64,000 nt of DNA from Paeniglutamicibacter antarcticus_C (GCF_039544305.1 NZ_BAABLK010000034.1:260437-324436); one strand, 5' to 3'; counted from the first letter of the stretch, positions 33,916 through 43,055 are shown. Translations and numbers: made by a program. Notes: generated from the letters alone by a model not told the origin.

Positions 33916-35100
33916 CTAGTGCGGGGAACACGCGCCGGTGGGGACCGGCCGGCGGGCGGTTTCGGACTTTGCCAGAGCCTTGTCGATCTCCTCGAGCGCC
34001 AACGCATAACCGACTTCAGCGCCTCCCTTTGCCTTGGCGAAGACCATGCCAACCACCTTGCCCCTGGCATCGAGCATCGGTCCGCCCGAGTTGCCCTGTT
34101 CGACCTTCCCGGCAAGCTGGTAGATGCGAAGCGGGGTTGGTTCAGCGCCGTAGATGTTCTGGATCGCTACGGTGCTCAAGGATTCAACGACCGAACCCAT
34201 GGAGCGGAAGGATCCTCCGCCGGGGAAGCCCAGGAATGCCGCACTGTCTCCTCGTTCCAGGTCCTTGCCCTGTTGAAGCGGTTCCAGGCCCAGGTCCGGG
34301 ACATCCAGCACCGCGATGTCGGCCACGGAATCGAAGTACACGACGGATCCCGAAAGCACGTTCCCGTCTTGGGTGGTCACCGAGGGTTCGCTGATGCCGG
34401 CGACCACGTGGGCGTTGGTCATCACGCGGTCAGGTGCCAGCACAAAACCGGACCCCGCCTGGTTAACACCGCACGCGTAGGCAGTGCCGATGATCTTGAC
34501 CACCGAGGCCGCCGCGGCATCGACACCGGCACCCAGGGACTCGGGCTCCGGCACATCGACGGCGACCTTGGGGGCAAAGGGTTCGAAAAGCTCGGGGATG
34601 GTCTGGCCCATGACCTGGGATCGCGCCGCGGTGACGAGGTTGGTGATCGGCTTGGGCGTCCAGGACGCGATGGTGCTCAGCACCCTCGAGTCCGCGATTT
34701 GCTGGGATACCCAGGGCACTCCCATGGTGGCCGCAGAGAGTGCGATCGCCGAGATCACCAGGGCCGCCATGACGGTGTTGGCGATGCCTCCAATGAGCCG
34801 ATCGAAGGATTTGAGCACCGGAAAGTTCAGCCATAAGCGGATTCTCGCTCCGATGGCCATGCCGATTCCCTGGCCGATCAGGATGAAGAGCAGGCCCGAG
34901 GCCACGATCCAGAAGATTCGCCATCCTGGATTGGTAACCCAGGTCGAAACCAAGGGGATTGCGTAGAAAGCGGCAATGCCGCCGGCAAGAAAACCAATGA
35001 TGGCGCCGAGCGTGACGAAGAAGCCTTTGCGCAGGCCAGAGACCAGAAAACTGACCAACGAAATGGCAAGCAACAAGTCCAACCATGTCAATCCGAACAT
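33916..35100 (-). CDS. marP: MarP-like membrane serine protease (CvpA plus trypsin-like domain)
   Basis: This 394-residue protein has four CvpA-type membrane helices in residues 1-130 and an extracytoplasmic chymotrypsin-fold protease domain from about 195. The catalytic triad is H231 (MTNAHVVAG), D261 (VADIAVLDV) and S338 (GNSGGPM). C210 and C391 match the positions of the disulfide that regulates mycobacterial MarP, which protects cells from acid by activating a cell-wall hydrolase. It diverges from crp with 209 bases between starts, as expected from the conserved marP-nth-crp neighbourhood. Confidence 0.9.
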   Translation of the reverse strand: MFGLTWLDLLLAISLVSFLVSGLRKGFFVTLGAIIGFLAGGIAAFYAIPLVSTWVTNPGWRIFWIVASGLLFILIGQGIGMAIGARIRLWLNFPVLKSFDRLIGGIANTVMAALVISAIALSAATMGVPWVSQQIADSRVLSTIASWTPKPITNLVTAARSQVMGQTIPELFEPFAPKVAVDVPEPESLGAGVDAAAASVVKIIGTAYACGVNQAGSGFVLAPDRVMTNAHVVAGISEPSVTTQDGNVLSGSVVYFDSVADIAVLDVPDLGLEPLQQGKDLERGDSAAFLGFPGGGSFRSMGSVVESLSTVAIQNIYGAEPTPLRIYQLAGKVEQGNSGGPMLDARGKVVGMVFAKAKGGAEVGYALALEEIDKALAKSETARRPVPTGACSPH

Positions 35101-35236
35101 TCAGCGTGGACCCCAACTTCTCTAACCGTGTGGCGGAACCCCAAGAAAGTCCCCCGAACACTACTCGCAGCCCCAAGTCTAGTCTGGACAGCGCGGGATT
35201 TCCCGCGATTCTAACCACATTCGGGCCCACGACGCG

Positions 35237-35252
35237 TGTGGAAGCTGTCACA
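35237..35252. promoter_or_regulatory. Candidate Crp/GlxR operator
   Basis: TGTGGAAGCTGTCACA matches nine of the ten defined positions of the TGTGA-N6-TCACA Crp consensus. It lies 58 bases upstream of the crp start, in the marP-crp divergent region, so it may mediate autoregulation and perhaps marP control. Confidence 0.6.
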
Positions 35253-35309
35253 TAGGCAATGTGTACGGCACAATTGGAACAGCGCTAACGACAGTTGACA
35301 GGAGATTTT

Positions 35310-35987
35310 ATGGATATCGAGGTACTGCGCCGAGCACCTCTCTTCGCTTCATTGGGCGACGAGGTGTTCTCTGCATTGACTGAAGAACTAACTGAAGTGG
35401 ATCTATCCCGTGGCGCCTCGGTTTTCCGCGAGGGCGACCAGGGCGACCAGCTCTACTTCATTGTTTCGGGCAAGATCAAGCTGGGGCGCACCTCAACTGA
35501 CGGTCGTGAAAACCTGATTGCCGTGCTTGGCCCGGGTGAACTGTTTGGCGAAATGGCCCTGTTCGATCCCAGCCCGCGCAACGCAACAGCGACTGCGGTC
35601 TCCGAAACCCGACTGGCTGGACTGCGCCACGAAAACCTGCGCAAGGTCATCTTGAGCAGCCCGGAGGTTTCGGTCCAGTTGCTGCAGGCACTGGCCTCAC
35701 GCCTTCGCCGCACCAACGAGTCGCTGGCCGACTTGGTCTTCTCCGATGTTCCGGGTCGTGTCGCCAAGGCACTGCTGGACTTGGCGGACCGCTTTGGACG
35801 TCCGGCCACCGATGGCATCCTGGTCGCCCACGAACTGACGCAGGAGGAGCTGGCCCAACTTGTCGGCGCCTCGCGCGAGACAGTGAACAAGGCCCTGGCC
35901 GAGTTCGTACAGCGTGGATGGCTGCGCCTTGAGGCGCGCGCCGTCGTGATCCTGGATATCCAGCGTCTGCGCCAGCGTTCACGCTAG
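35310..35987 (+). CDS. crp: Crp/Fnr-family cAMP-responsive regulator (GlxR-like)
   Basis: This 225-residue protein has an N-terminal cyclic-nucleotide domain (phosphate-binding cassette GELFGEMALFDPSPRNATA), a long dimerisation helix around residues 110-140, and a C-terminal winged helix with the recognition helix GASRETVNKALAEF. The position usually Thr or Ser in the PRT motif is Asn here, which is common in this group as far as I recall but could change cAMP affinity. No Fnr-type cysteines are seen. Start ATG at 35310 follows AGGAG. A strong terminator follows. Confidence 0.92.
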   Translation: MDIEVLRRAPLFASLGDEVFSALTEELTEVDLSRGASVFREGDQGDQLYFIVSGKIKLGRTSTDGRENLIAVLGPGELFGEMALFDPSPRNATATAVSETRLAGLRHENLRKVILSSPEVSVQLLQALASRLRRTNESLADLVFSDVPGRVAKALLDLADRFGRPATDGILVAHELTQEELAQLVGASRETVNKALAEFVQRGWLRLEARAVVILDIQRLRQRSR

Positions 35988-36007
35988 AACGCACCAGTGC
36001 TTGACCC

Positions 36008-36048
36008 GGTGTGGCGGGGTTCCCCTTTACGGGGAACCCCGCCACACC
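36008..36048. terminator. Perfect 18-bp hairpin between crp and the nudix gene
   Basis: Arms at 36008-36025 and 36031-36048 are exact inverted repeats with loop TTTAC, followed by TGTTT. It lies 21 bases after the crp stop and can also serve the convergent nudix gene. Confidence 0.88.
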
Positions 36049-36111
36049 TGTTTCCGGCGCAGAGGCTGCCTGGCCCTGGGCAGGCTCTTACCCGTGGTGC
36101 CTACAGAGCAG

Positions 36112-37098
36112 CTAGCGGCCGCGGCCGCGGCCGCCACCTTCGGCAGCGGTCGTGGTGGTGACATCGAGGTAGAACTTCCCGCCCACTTCAACGAGTTCGG
36201 GATGGTAGCTTTTTAGCTCGCGCCGCACGGAGAGGTAGGCGACGGTGCCGCGGGTCGAAGCGATTTTTTCCAGGACGACCTCCACGGGAGGGGTCGTGAG
36301 CATGCTCAGCGGCAGGCCCACCGTGTCCGATGCACCCACTTCGTCGCCCAGGGCCGTGGTGCTGCGGTGCTCGATGACCTCGGATGCCACCTTCCAGCCC
36401 GCCCACACGCCCTTGCCCCGCAAGAGCCTCGGTTCTTGGCGTACCGGCAAGGCAGCAGCGAAATAGCGGGTATCAAAGCGTCGCAACGCGAAATTCGGGG
36501 AGATCCAGTGCGAGAGCGGTCGCAGCAGATCGGTGCGCAGGCCCAACCCGCGCTTCATCAGGACGTCGGCAAGCGACTTGTCCTGGCCAGCGACAGCTTC
36601 ACGGACGGACATCCAGTCTTTGCTGTCGGTGTTTTCCACCACCGAGAGTTCATCGGTACCTGCGAGCAGAACACCGGTTTCCTCGAAGAGTTCTCGGATG
36701 GCGCAAACAATATGTGCCCTGACCATGCGTTGGTCAAGGATTCCCAGGCGCTTGGACCAGTCGGACAGGCTTGGCCCGTACCACGGGATCTCGGCCTCGT
36801 CGTCGCGCTCCAGGCTTCCGCCGGGAAACGCGACACTCCCGAGCGGCGAACCACCGGGACGATATCCCAAGTAAGTTTCGACACCTTTGGGAGAGTCCCT
36901 GATCAGCACCACCGAGGAGGCGCTTCTGGCGGTGCGCGGGGTCCTGCTACCGAAGGAAACCCAGTTTTCCGCGGCATCGTATTGAGTCGGCGGAAGGTCG
37001 AAAAGCCGACGCAGCAGCCCCGTGGACGGATTGCGCGGACTCGCCGCGGGAGTCTCGTTCACGGGGCTGTCGCCATTGTGCTGGTTACGCAAACTCAA
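36112..37098 (-). CDS. NUDIX hydrolase with split NUDIX box (NUDT19-like)
   Basis: This 328-residue protein carries a NUDIX box interrupted by about 35 residues: AFPGGSLERDD comes first and CAIRELFEETGVLL later. This arrangement is typical of NUDT19-like hydrolases, which act on CoA derivatives, but the substrate is not certain. The C-terminal tail is Gly/Arg-rich. The longest start is a TTG overlapping the ridA stop by 14 bases; a GTG 13 codons further in is possible. It is co-transcribed with ridA and the DUF4177 gene. Confidence 0.82.
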   Translation of the reverse strand: MSLRNQHNGDSPVNETPAASPRNPSTGLLRRLFDLPPTQYDAAENWVSFGSRTPRTARSASSVVLIRDSPKGVETYLGYRPGGSPLGSVAFPGGSLERDDEAEIPWYGPSLSDWSKRLGILDQRMVRAHIVCAIRELFEETGVLLAGTDELSVVENTDSKDWMSVREAVAGQDKSLADVLMKRGLGLRTDLLRPLSHWISPNFALRRFDTRYFAAALPVRQEPRLLRGKGVWAGWKVASEVIEHRSTTALGDEVGASDTVGLPLSMLTTPPVEVVLEKIASTRGTVAYLSVRRELKSYHPELVEVGGKFYLDVTTTTAAEGGGRGRGR

Positions 37099-37561
37099 CG
37101 ATCAGTTCGACCTCTACCGGAGCGTCCAGGGGAAGTGCCGCAACACCGACGGCGGAGCGGGCATGGATTCCCTTGTCGCCGAGCACTGCACCAAGGAATT
37201 CGGAGGCGCCGTTGACCACTGCCGGCTGGCCGGTGAACGACGGGTCGGAGGCCACAAAGCCCACGACCTTGACCACGCGGACAATGCGATCCAGATCGCC
37301 AATGACGTCCTTGATGGCTGCCAGCGCGTTTAGTGCGCAGGCCTGAGCCTGGCCTGCGGCGGTCTCTGCCGAGACCTCGGCTCCGACCTTGCCCGAGGCT
37401 GTGAGTTCCCCGTTAATAAACGGCAGCTGCCCCGAGGTGTAAACCAGGTTTCCGGTGATGGTGGCCGGCACGTATGCGGCCACCGGTGCGGCGACTGCGG
37501 GCAGGGTGTGCCCGAGCTCGTTCAGGCGTGCTTCAACTGCTGAAGAAGTCTCTTGTTGCAT
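37085..37561 (-). CDS. RidA-family (YjgF/YER057c) imine deaminase-like protein
   Basis: This 158-residue protein belongs to the RidA superfamily, which hydrolyses reactive enamine/imine intermediates such as 2-aminoacrylate. The conserved GIHARSAVGVAALPLDAPVE carries the ligand-binding arginine, and VYTSGQLPF is the N-terminal signature. A N-terminal extension of about 20 residues matches the mycobacterial Rv3678c type rather than short RidA. It lies between the DUF4177 gene and the nudix gene in one leftward operon. Confidence 0.88.
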   Translation of the reverse strand: MQQETSSAVEARLNELGHTLPAVAAPVAAYVPATITGNLVYTSGQLPFINGELTASGKVGAEVSAETAAGQAQACALNALAAIKDVIGDLDRIVRVVKVVGFVASDPSFTGQPAVVNGASEFLGAVLGDKGIHARSAVGVAALPLDAPVEVELIVEFA

Positions 37562-37582
37562 GGGTTTGACTCGTTTCTTTTC

Positions 37583-37738
37583 TTAGGCCTTGGGACGCTT
37601 GAGGTAAGCGACCGGTGCGTTTCCATTGGGACCGGGAACGACGGCGACAAGCTCCCAACCGTCGTCACCCCACTGGTCCAGGATCTGCTTTGTGGCGTGA
37701 ATAATTAGCGGCAAAGTGGCGTACTCCCATTTGGTCAT
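37583..37738 (-). CDS. Small DUF4177 protein
   Basis: This 51-residue protein begins MTKWEYATLPLII and contains QWGDDGWELVAVVPGPNG, the WEYxxxP...GWELV pattern of DUF4177. Function is unknown. The short start at 37738 is supported by a TAACGT box seven bases upstream (leaderless); the longer open frame would run into the divergent PBP gene. It is conserved beside RidA proteins in actinobacteria. Confidence 0.82.
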   Translation of the reverse strand: MTKWEYATLPLIIHATKQILDQWGDDGWELVAVVPGPNGNAPVAYLKRPKA

Positions 37739-37745
37739 AACCGAT

Positions 37746-37751
37746 ACGTTA
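37746..37751 (-). promoter_or_regulatory. -10 box for leaderless DUF4177-ridA-nudix operon
   Basis: TAACGT on the minus strand lies seven bases before the ATG at 37738. It is only 11 bases from the oppositely directed -10 box of the PBP gene, so the two promoters overlap. Confidence 0.4.
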
Positions 37752-37762
37752 GCGCGTCCTTG

Positions 37763-37768
37763 TAAACT
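37763..37768 (+). promoter_or_regulatory. -10 box for leaderless PBP gene
   Basis: TAAACT is followed after seven bases by the ATG at 37776. No ribosome site lies between. Confidence 0.45.
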
Positions 37769-37775
37769 AGTGGGC

Positions 37776-40172
37776 ATGGCAGCTAAAAAGTCCCCGTTTT
37801 TTGATACGGCTACCACCCTCGGCAAGATCGTTGCCTTCTTTGGGGTGAGCGCCTTATGTGGCGTACTTGCGGCAGGGTTGATGATCCCCGTCGCTTCTCT
37901 TGCCGGCAGTGGCGCCAGCGCCGGCTCCGAGGTATTCGATGCGCTGCCAGCAAGTTTCAAGGGTGAGCCCATCGCCCAGCCTTCGAAGGTCCTGGCAAAA
38001 GACGGGTCGACGATCGCCACCTTCTATTCGGAAAACCGGCAGCCGGTAGAACTCAAAGACATTTCCAAGATCATGCAGAAGGCGATCGTTTCCATTGAGG
38101 ACGAACGCTTCTACGAGCACAACGGTGTGGATATCCGCGGCATTGCCCGCGCAGCGGTGAACAACTTCACCTCCTCGTCCCAGCAGGGCGCCTCCACCCT
38201 GACCCAGCAGTACGTCAACAACCTCATCGTCAACGCCGACGTCGTCAACGGGGTGGACCGCTCAGAGATGACGGTCTCGGGCAGCAAGGACATTGCCGAC
38301 AAGGCCCGCGAAGCCAAGCTGGCGGTCTCCATCGAGAAGAAGATGACCAAGGACGAGATCCTTGAGGGCTACCTGAACCTCGTGTTGTTCTCCGGACGCA
38401 ACTACGGCATCCAGGCCGCAGCCCAGCGCTTCTACTCGGTGGACGCCAAGGACCTGAACCTGCAGCAGTCAGCGATGCTCGCCGGCATGGTTCAGTTGCC
38501 CAACGCGTACAACCCGGAAAAGAGCCCCGAGCGTAGCCTCAAGCGTCGCAACACCGTACTGGCTGCCATGCTGCGTACCGGTGCAATCGACAAGGCGGAA
38601 TATGACAAGGCTGCCAAGTCCAAGCTTGCGCTGAAGCCGCACCAGGTCAAGTCCGGCTGCATCGCAGCTGATTCCGGAGCCTTCTTCTGCGACTACGTCA
38701 CCAGGCTGATCACCACCGACAAGGCATACGGCAAGACCAAGAAGGATCGTGAGAACCTGCTCTACCGCGGTGGCCTGACCATCCAGACCACCTTGGATCT
38801 GCGCCTGCAGCAGGAAGCGGAAAAGCAGTCCAAGCGGATCATCCCGGCCGACGACAAGTCGAACATAGGCGCTTCCATCGTGACGGTGGAACCCGGTACC
38901 GGAAACATCTTGGCCATGGGCCAGAACAAGACCTACGGCCCCACGGACAAGGACAAGGGTCCTGTCACCATGATCAACTTCGCCGTGGAGAAGGCACTTG
39001 GCGGTGCAGGCGGCTTCCAGGGGGGGTCCACCATGAAGCCCTATACGACCATGGCGTGGCTCGAATCCGGGCACAACATGTGGGACAGGATCAGTGCCCC
39101 CAATAAGAAGAACTACCCGGAGTCATTCAAATGGAAGGCTTCATGCCTTGCTCGCGGCTACGCTACGTCCGGCGGCGGGGCCGAGGGCTGGTCTCCGGCG
39201 AACGCCGTCAAGGGCTACCCGTCATCGATGAGTGTCGACTACGGACTATTCAATTCCGTAAACACCGCGACGATCACCGAAGCCTCCAAGCTGGACCTTT
39301 GTGACATCTCGAAAGCAACCGAACGCTTGGGCCTTCTCGACTATGACAACTACACGGATTTTAAAACCGGCGAGAAAACCACCACGGCTCAACCGATTTC
39401 TCCTGCCAACCCATCATTCGTGATCGGTTCGGCGCGCATCACCCCGCTGGCCCAGGCCACCGCCTTTGCAGCCTTGGCCAACGATGGCGAATTCTGCGAG
39501 AACCGTGCGCTGACTTCCGTCACCGACGCCAAGGGCACCGAATACAAGGTCAAGCCGGTGGAGTGCAGACAGGAAGTCAGTCCGCAGGTCGTTGCCGACA
39601 TGAACGGCACCATGAAGAAGATCGCTTCGCAGAAGGTCGCCAAGGGAAGCATCGGCTACCCGATCGCGGGCAAGACCGGTACTAACAACGGGGCCAACTC
39701 GACTTGGTTCGTGGGCTACACCACAGGCATGACCTCCGCGGCCTGGGTCGGTCGCTACGACAAGCAGTCGAACCTGGAAACCATGGACAAGGAAATCGCC
39801 GGCGTGACCCGTCGCTGGACCGACTCGGGCACCTGGGCCTCCCCGCTGTGGACGAACTACATGAAGCAGGTCGGGGAACTATACCCGGCCAAGAAGTTCG
39901 GCAACGCCAAGTCCGCCCCCAAGGCGCCGCCGAAGGAAGACAAAAAGGACTCTTCCAACGACTCCAAGTCCTCGGATGAGTCCAAGTCGGCCAAGGACAG
40001 CTCCAAGGACAGCTCCAAGGACAAGCCGAGCAACAAGCCAAAGAATTCCACGGCCCCCAAGGAAGTAAAAATCCCCAAGAGCGAAAACAAGGAAAAGGGC
40101 AAGGACAAGGGCAGCTCCAAGCAGAACAGCGGCAGCAGCAAGGCTCCCACCCCTCCGAAGAAATCCGACTAG
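37776..40172 (+). CDS. Class A penicillin-binding protein (transglycosylase/transpeptidase)
   Basis: This 798-residue bifunctional peptidoglycan synthase has a short cytosolic start, one membrane anchor (IVAFFGVSALCGVLAAGLMI), a GT51 domain (SIEDERFYEHNGVD, QGASTLTQQYVNN) and a transpeptidase domain. The serine motif is S418-T-M-K421, the second motif S494-V-N496, and K633-T-G the third. Two extracytoplasmic cysteine pairs may form disulfides. The C-terminal 100 residues are Lys/Ser/Asp-rich without PASTA domains, unlike mycobacterial PonA2, which occupies the corresponding position. The WhiB gene found there in mycobacteria is absent. Confidence 0.94.
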   Translation: MAAKKSPFFDTATTLGKIVAFFGVSALCGVLAAGLMIPVASLAGSGASAGSEVFDALPASFKGEPIAQPSKVLAKDGSTIATFYSENRQPVELKDISKIMQKAIVSIEDERFYEHNGVDIRGIARAAVNNFTSSSQQGASTLTQQYVNNLIVNADVVNGVDRSEMTVSGSKDIADKAREAKLAVSIEKKMTKDEILEGYLNLVLFSGRNYGIQAAAQRFYSVDAKDLNLQQSAMLAGMVQLPNAYNPEKSPERSLKRRNTVLAAMLRTGAIDKAEYDKAAKSKLALKPHQVKSGCIAADSGAFFCDYVTRLITTDKAYGKTKKDRENLLYRGGLTIQTTLDLRLQQEAEKQSKRIIPADDKSNIGASIVTVEPGTGNILAMGQNKTYGPTDKDKGPVTMINFAVEKALGGAGGFQGGSTMKPYTTMAWLESGHNMWDRISAPNKKNYPESFKWKASCLARGYATSGGGAEGWSPANAVKGYPSSMSVDYGLFNSVNTATITEASKLDLCDISKATERLGLLDYDNYTDFKTGEKTTTAQPISPANPSFVIGSARITPLAQATAFAALANDGEFCENRALTSVTDAKGTEYKVKPVECRQEVSPQVVADMNGTMKKIASQKVAKGSIGYPIAGKTGTNNGANSTWFVGYTTGMTSAAWVGRYDKQSNLETMDKEIAGVTRRWTDSGTWASPLWTNYMKQVGELYPAKKFGNAKSAPKAPPKEDKKDSSNDSKSSDESKSAKDSSKDSSKDKPSNKPKNSTAPKEVKIPKSENKEKGKDKGSSKQNSGSSKAPTPPKKSD

Positions 40173-40176
40173 AGCC

Positions 40177-41130
40177 ATGGTGATTTCATCCCCACTGCCC
40201 AAAGCGGCCTCACGCGCTGTGCGTGTGGGCGCTTTGGCGGCTGCAGCAGCAACGGCTTCCGCCGGTGTTGCCTTTGGCTACGGCCTGGCCCAGACCACCC
40301 GATTCGTTCTTCGCGAGGAAAGCCTCGCGCTGCTGCCCCCCGGTTCGGAATCGATCAAGGTTTTGCACATCTCGGACATTCACATGGTTCCCCGGCAGGA
40401 GCTCAAGCGTCGGTGGCTGCACTCACTGGCAGACCTGAAACCGGACTTCGTCGTGAACACCGGTGACAATCTTGGCCATCCGAAGGGCTTGGACCCCCTG
40501 TTGGAGGCCTTGGGCCCGCTCATGGCGTTCCCCGGGGCGTTCGTGCCGGGATCGAATTGCTACTTCGCACCACGACCCAAGAACCCCCTGCGCTACCTGG
40601 CCAATCGCGCGGACACCCCGCGCAACTCCCCCAAGCACCAATTGCCCTGGGAGCAGATGCACCGGGGGTTCGGTGCCGGCGGTTGGATCAACTTGACCAA
40701 CAGGAACCACTCATTGGCCGTACGCGGCACCCGGCTGGACCTCACCGGGGTCGATGACCCGCACTTGGGACTGGAGCGCTTTGCCGGCTGGCCGGCAGGT
40801 TCCTCGACGTCGAGTGCTGCCCCCCACTTGCGCATTGCACTGACTCACGCTCCGTACCAACGCGTCCTTGACGCCTTTACCGCCGCGGACACCGATTTGG
40901 TGCTGGCCGGGCACACGCATGGTGGACAGGTGTGCCTCCCCGGTTACGGGGCCCTGGTGACCAATTGCGACCTGCCCACGTGGCGTGCAAGCGGCTTGAA
41001 CCGATGGGATTTTCAGGACAAGAGCACCGAGCTGAACGTGTCGGCCGGCATTGGCACCTCGCGCTTTGCCCCGGTGCGCATTGCCTGCCCACCCGAGGCC
41101 GTGCTGTTGACATTGACCGCCAGGGGCTAA
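40177..41130 (+). CDS. Metallophosphoesterase
   Basis: This 317-residue calcineurin-like phosphoesterase has an N-terminal membrane segment or signal anchor (residues 14-38). Metal ligands are D67 and H69 in HISDIHM, D97 in NTGDN, TLTHAPY and AGHTHGGQ. The third motif reads GSNCYFAP (125-132), where relatives usually have GSND or GNHD, so a usual metal-site aspartate is cysteine here. It starts four bases after the PBP stop and is probably co-transcribed, as in mycobacteria (Rv3682-Rv3683). Substrate unknown; a cell-envelope phosphate ester is plausible. Confidence 0.87.
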   Translation: MVISSPLPKAASRAVRVGALAAAAATASAGVAFGYGLAQTTRFVLREESLALLPPGSESIKVLHISDIHMVPRQELKRRWLHSLADLKPDFVVNTGDNLGHPKGLDPLLEALGPLMAFPGAFVPGSNCYFAPRPKNPLRYLANRADTPRNSPKHQLPWEQMHRGFGAGGWINLTNRNHSLAVRGTRLDLTGVDDPHLGLERFAGWPAGSSTSSAAPHLRIALTHAPYQRVLDAFTAADTDLVLAGHTHGGQVCLPGYGALVTNCDLPTWRASGLNRWDFQDKSTELNVSAGIGTSRFAPVRIACPPEAVLLTLTARG

Positions 41131-41264
41131 CCCGCCGCATCCGATTGAACAATCCCAACCCCACGCTGTAGGGTATTCCCAATAGCGAATTGGTGTGCGG
41201 GATTAGGGGTCGGACAAAGGTGGCAGTACAACTAGGACACGCCCCTACCGAGGGCACACCCACG

Positions 41265-43055
41265 ATGGGTCGGACATTCGCGCGGCTGCTGCCGTTCGTC
41301 AAACCCATCATGCCGAGACTGTTCTTCGGTTTCATATGCGCGCTTGCCGCGGGCATCGTCGCCCTGACCATCCCCCAGGTCCTGGCCTGGCTGGTGAACA
41401 ACGTCCTGCATCCCGAGGGAAACAGCTCCGATGTCTGGCTGGCGGTGGGCCTGGTCGCAGGGCTGGGCGCACTCGAGGCGGCGTTGGTGTTCCTTCGCCG
41501 GCAATTCGTTATCACCCCTGCCGCACGCCTGGAAACCCAGATGCGGGTGCGTTTCTACGAACACCTCCAACGGCTTCCCGTGGCGTTCCACGAACGCTGG
41601 GGCTCCGGGCAGCTGCTCTCCAGGTCCATGTCGGACCTCAGCCTGCTGCGCCGTTGGCTGGCATTCGGATCGTTGATGCTGGTGGTTTCCACTGTCACCG
41701 TGCTGACCGGCTTGGTCTTGATGTTCAACAGCAGCTGGGTGTTGGGCAGCATCTATCTCGTCGGCGCCATCCCGATCACCATCAAGGCCTTCCACTTCCG
41801 CAACACCTACAAGACGGCAAGCCGCCTCAGCCAGGACCAAGCCGGAGACCTGGCCACGGCCGTCGAGGAATCCGTGCACGGGATCCGTGTCATCAAGGCC
41901 TTTGGCCGGGGCCGGCACATGTATGACGGATTCAATTCCCGGGCCAGCCAGTTGCGTGACACCGAAGTCACCAAGGCCAGGACCCTGGCCAGTTTCCTGG
42001 TCTTCATCGTTTCGATCCCCGAGACCGCACTGGGTCTGGGCCTAGTGGCCGGCCTCTGGCTCACCTCCCAGGACCAACTGAGCATCGGTGCACTGGTCGC
42101 CTTCTTCGCCACCGCCACGGTGCTGGCGGGCCCGGTGGAGAACATGGGCATGCTGCTGGGCATGACGCTGACCACCAAGACCGCGCTGGACCGCCACTTC
42201 GAGGTCATGGACGCCGAAAACACCATCACCTCCCCCGATGATCCACGCAGGCCAGCCGACCCGGTCGGTGAACTGGTGCTGAGCAACGTCCATTTCTCGT
42301 TCCCGGACGCGGCCGGAACCAGCGCACCCACGCTGCGAGGCGTCAACCTGCGGGTGCGGCCCGGGGAAACCATGGCCCTGGTCGGGATGACCGGCACCGG
42401 CAAGTCCACGCTGCTCCAGCTCATCCCCCGCCTGCACGAGGCAACCTCCGGCCGCGTGCTCATCGACGGGATCGACGTGCGCGATTGGGACCTGACCGAA
42501 CTTCGCCGGTGCGTGGCCGTGGCATTCGAGGACACCATCTTGTTTTCCGCTTCCATTCGCGAAAACGTTCTCCTCGGTGCCCCCGAACTGCCCGAGGCTC
42601 ACCTCGGCGCCCTGCTCGATGAGGCAATCGACACTGCGCAGGCCGGATTCGCCCGCTCGCTGCCCAACGGGCTGGACACCGTCATCGGCGAGGAGGGGCT
42701 CTCCCTGTCCGGAGGCCAGCGCCAGCGCATCGCCCTTGCCCGGGCCATTGCCGCCAAGCCGCGGATACTGGTTCTCGATGACCCGCTCTCTGCGCTGGAT
42801 GTGCGCACCGAGGAAACGGTCACCGAGAAGCTGCGCACCACCTTGGACGGGACAACCACGCTGATCGTCGCACACCGGCCTTCCACGGTGATGCTGGCCG
42901 ACAGGGTCGCACTGCTCAAGGACGGCGCCATCCACGATGTGGGAACCCACTCGGAATTGCTCGCCGGGAACACACACTACCGATTCGTGATCGCCAGCCT
43001 CGAGGACGAGGAAGATCCCGACACCACCACCCTGGGAGGCGGGCCACGGTCATGA
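41265..43055 (+). CDS. ABC exporter half-transporter, subunit 1 (degenerate ATP site)
   Basis: This protein of about 596 residues has six transmembrane helices and one nucleotide-binding domain. Walker A is GMTGTGKST near 373, the signature LSLSGGQRQR is canonical, but the residue after Walker B is Asp instead of Glu (LVLDDPLSALD) and the Q-loop glutamine is Glu (VAFEDTILFS). Such changes mark the non-catalytic site of heterodimeric exporters. The start is uncertain: ATG 41265 with GAGGG ten bases upstream is preferred, with GTG at 41220 possible. It overlaps the next gene by four bases. Exported substrate unknown. Confidence 0.88.
   Translation: MGRTFARLLPFVKPIMPRLFFGFICALAAGIVALTIPQVLAWLVNNVLHPEGNSSDVWLAVGLVAGLGALEAALVFLRRQFVITPAARLETQMRVRFYEHLQRLPVAFHERWGSGQLLSRSMSDLSLLRRWLAFGSLMLVVSTVTVLTGLVLMFNSSWVLGSIYLVGAIPITIKAFHFRNTYKTASRLSQDQAGDLATAVEESVHGIRVIKAFGRGRHMYDGFNSRASQLRDTEVTKARTLASFLVFIVSIPETALGLGLVAGLWLTSQDQLSIGALVAFFATATVLAGPVENMGMLLGMTLTTKTALDRHFEVMDAENTITSPDDPRRPADPVGELVLSNVHFSFPDAAGTSAPTLRGVNLRVRPGETMALVGMTGTGKSTLLQLIPRLHEATSGRVLIDGIDVRDWDLTELRRCVAVAFEDTILFSASIRENVLLGAPELPEAHLGALLDEAIDTAQAGFARSLPNGLDTVIGEEGLSLSGGQRQRIALARAIAAKPRILVLDDPLSALDVRTEETVTEKLRTTLDGTTTLIVAHRPSTVMLADRVALLKDGAIHDVGTHSELLAGNTHYRFVIASLEDEEDPDTTTLGGGPRS

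Noticed and set aside
39900..40172. Lys/Ser/Asp-rich tail of the PBP as a frameshift artefact
   Set aside because: The frame is open to a normal stop, and such charged extracytoplasmic tails are common in actinobacterial class A PBPs.
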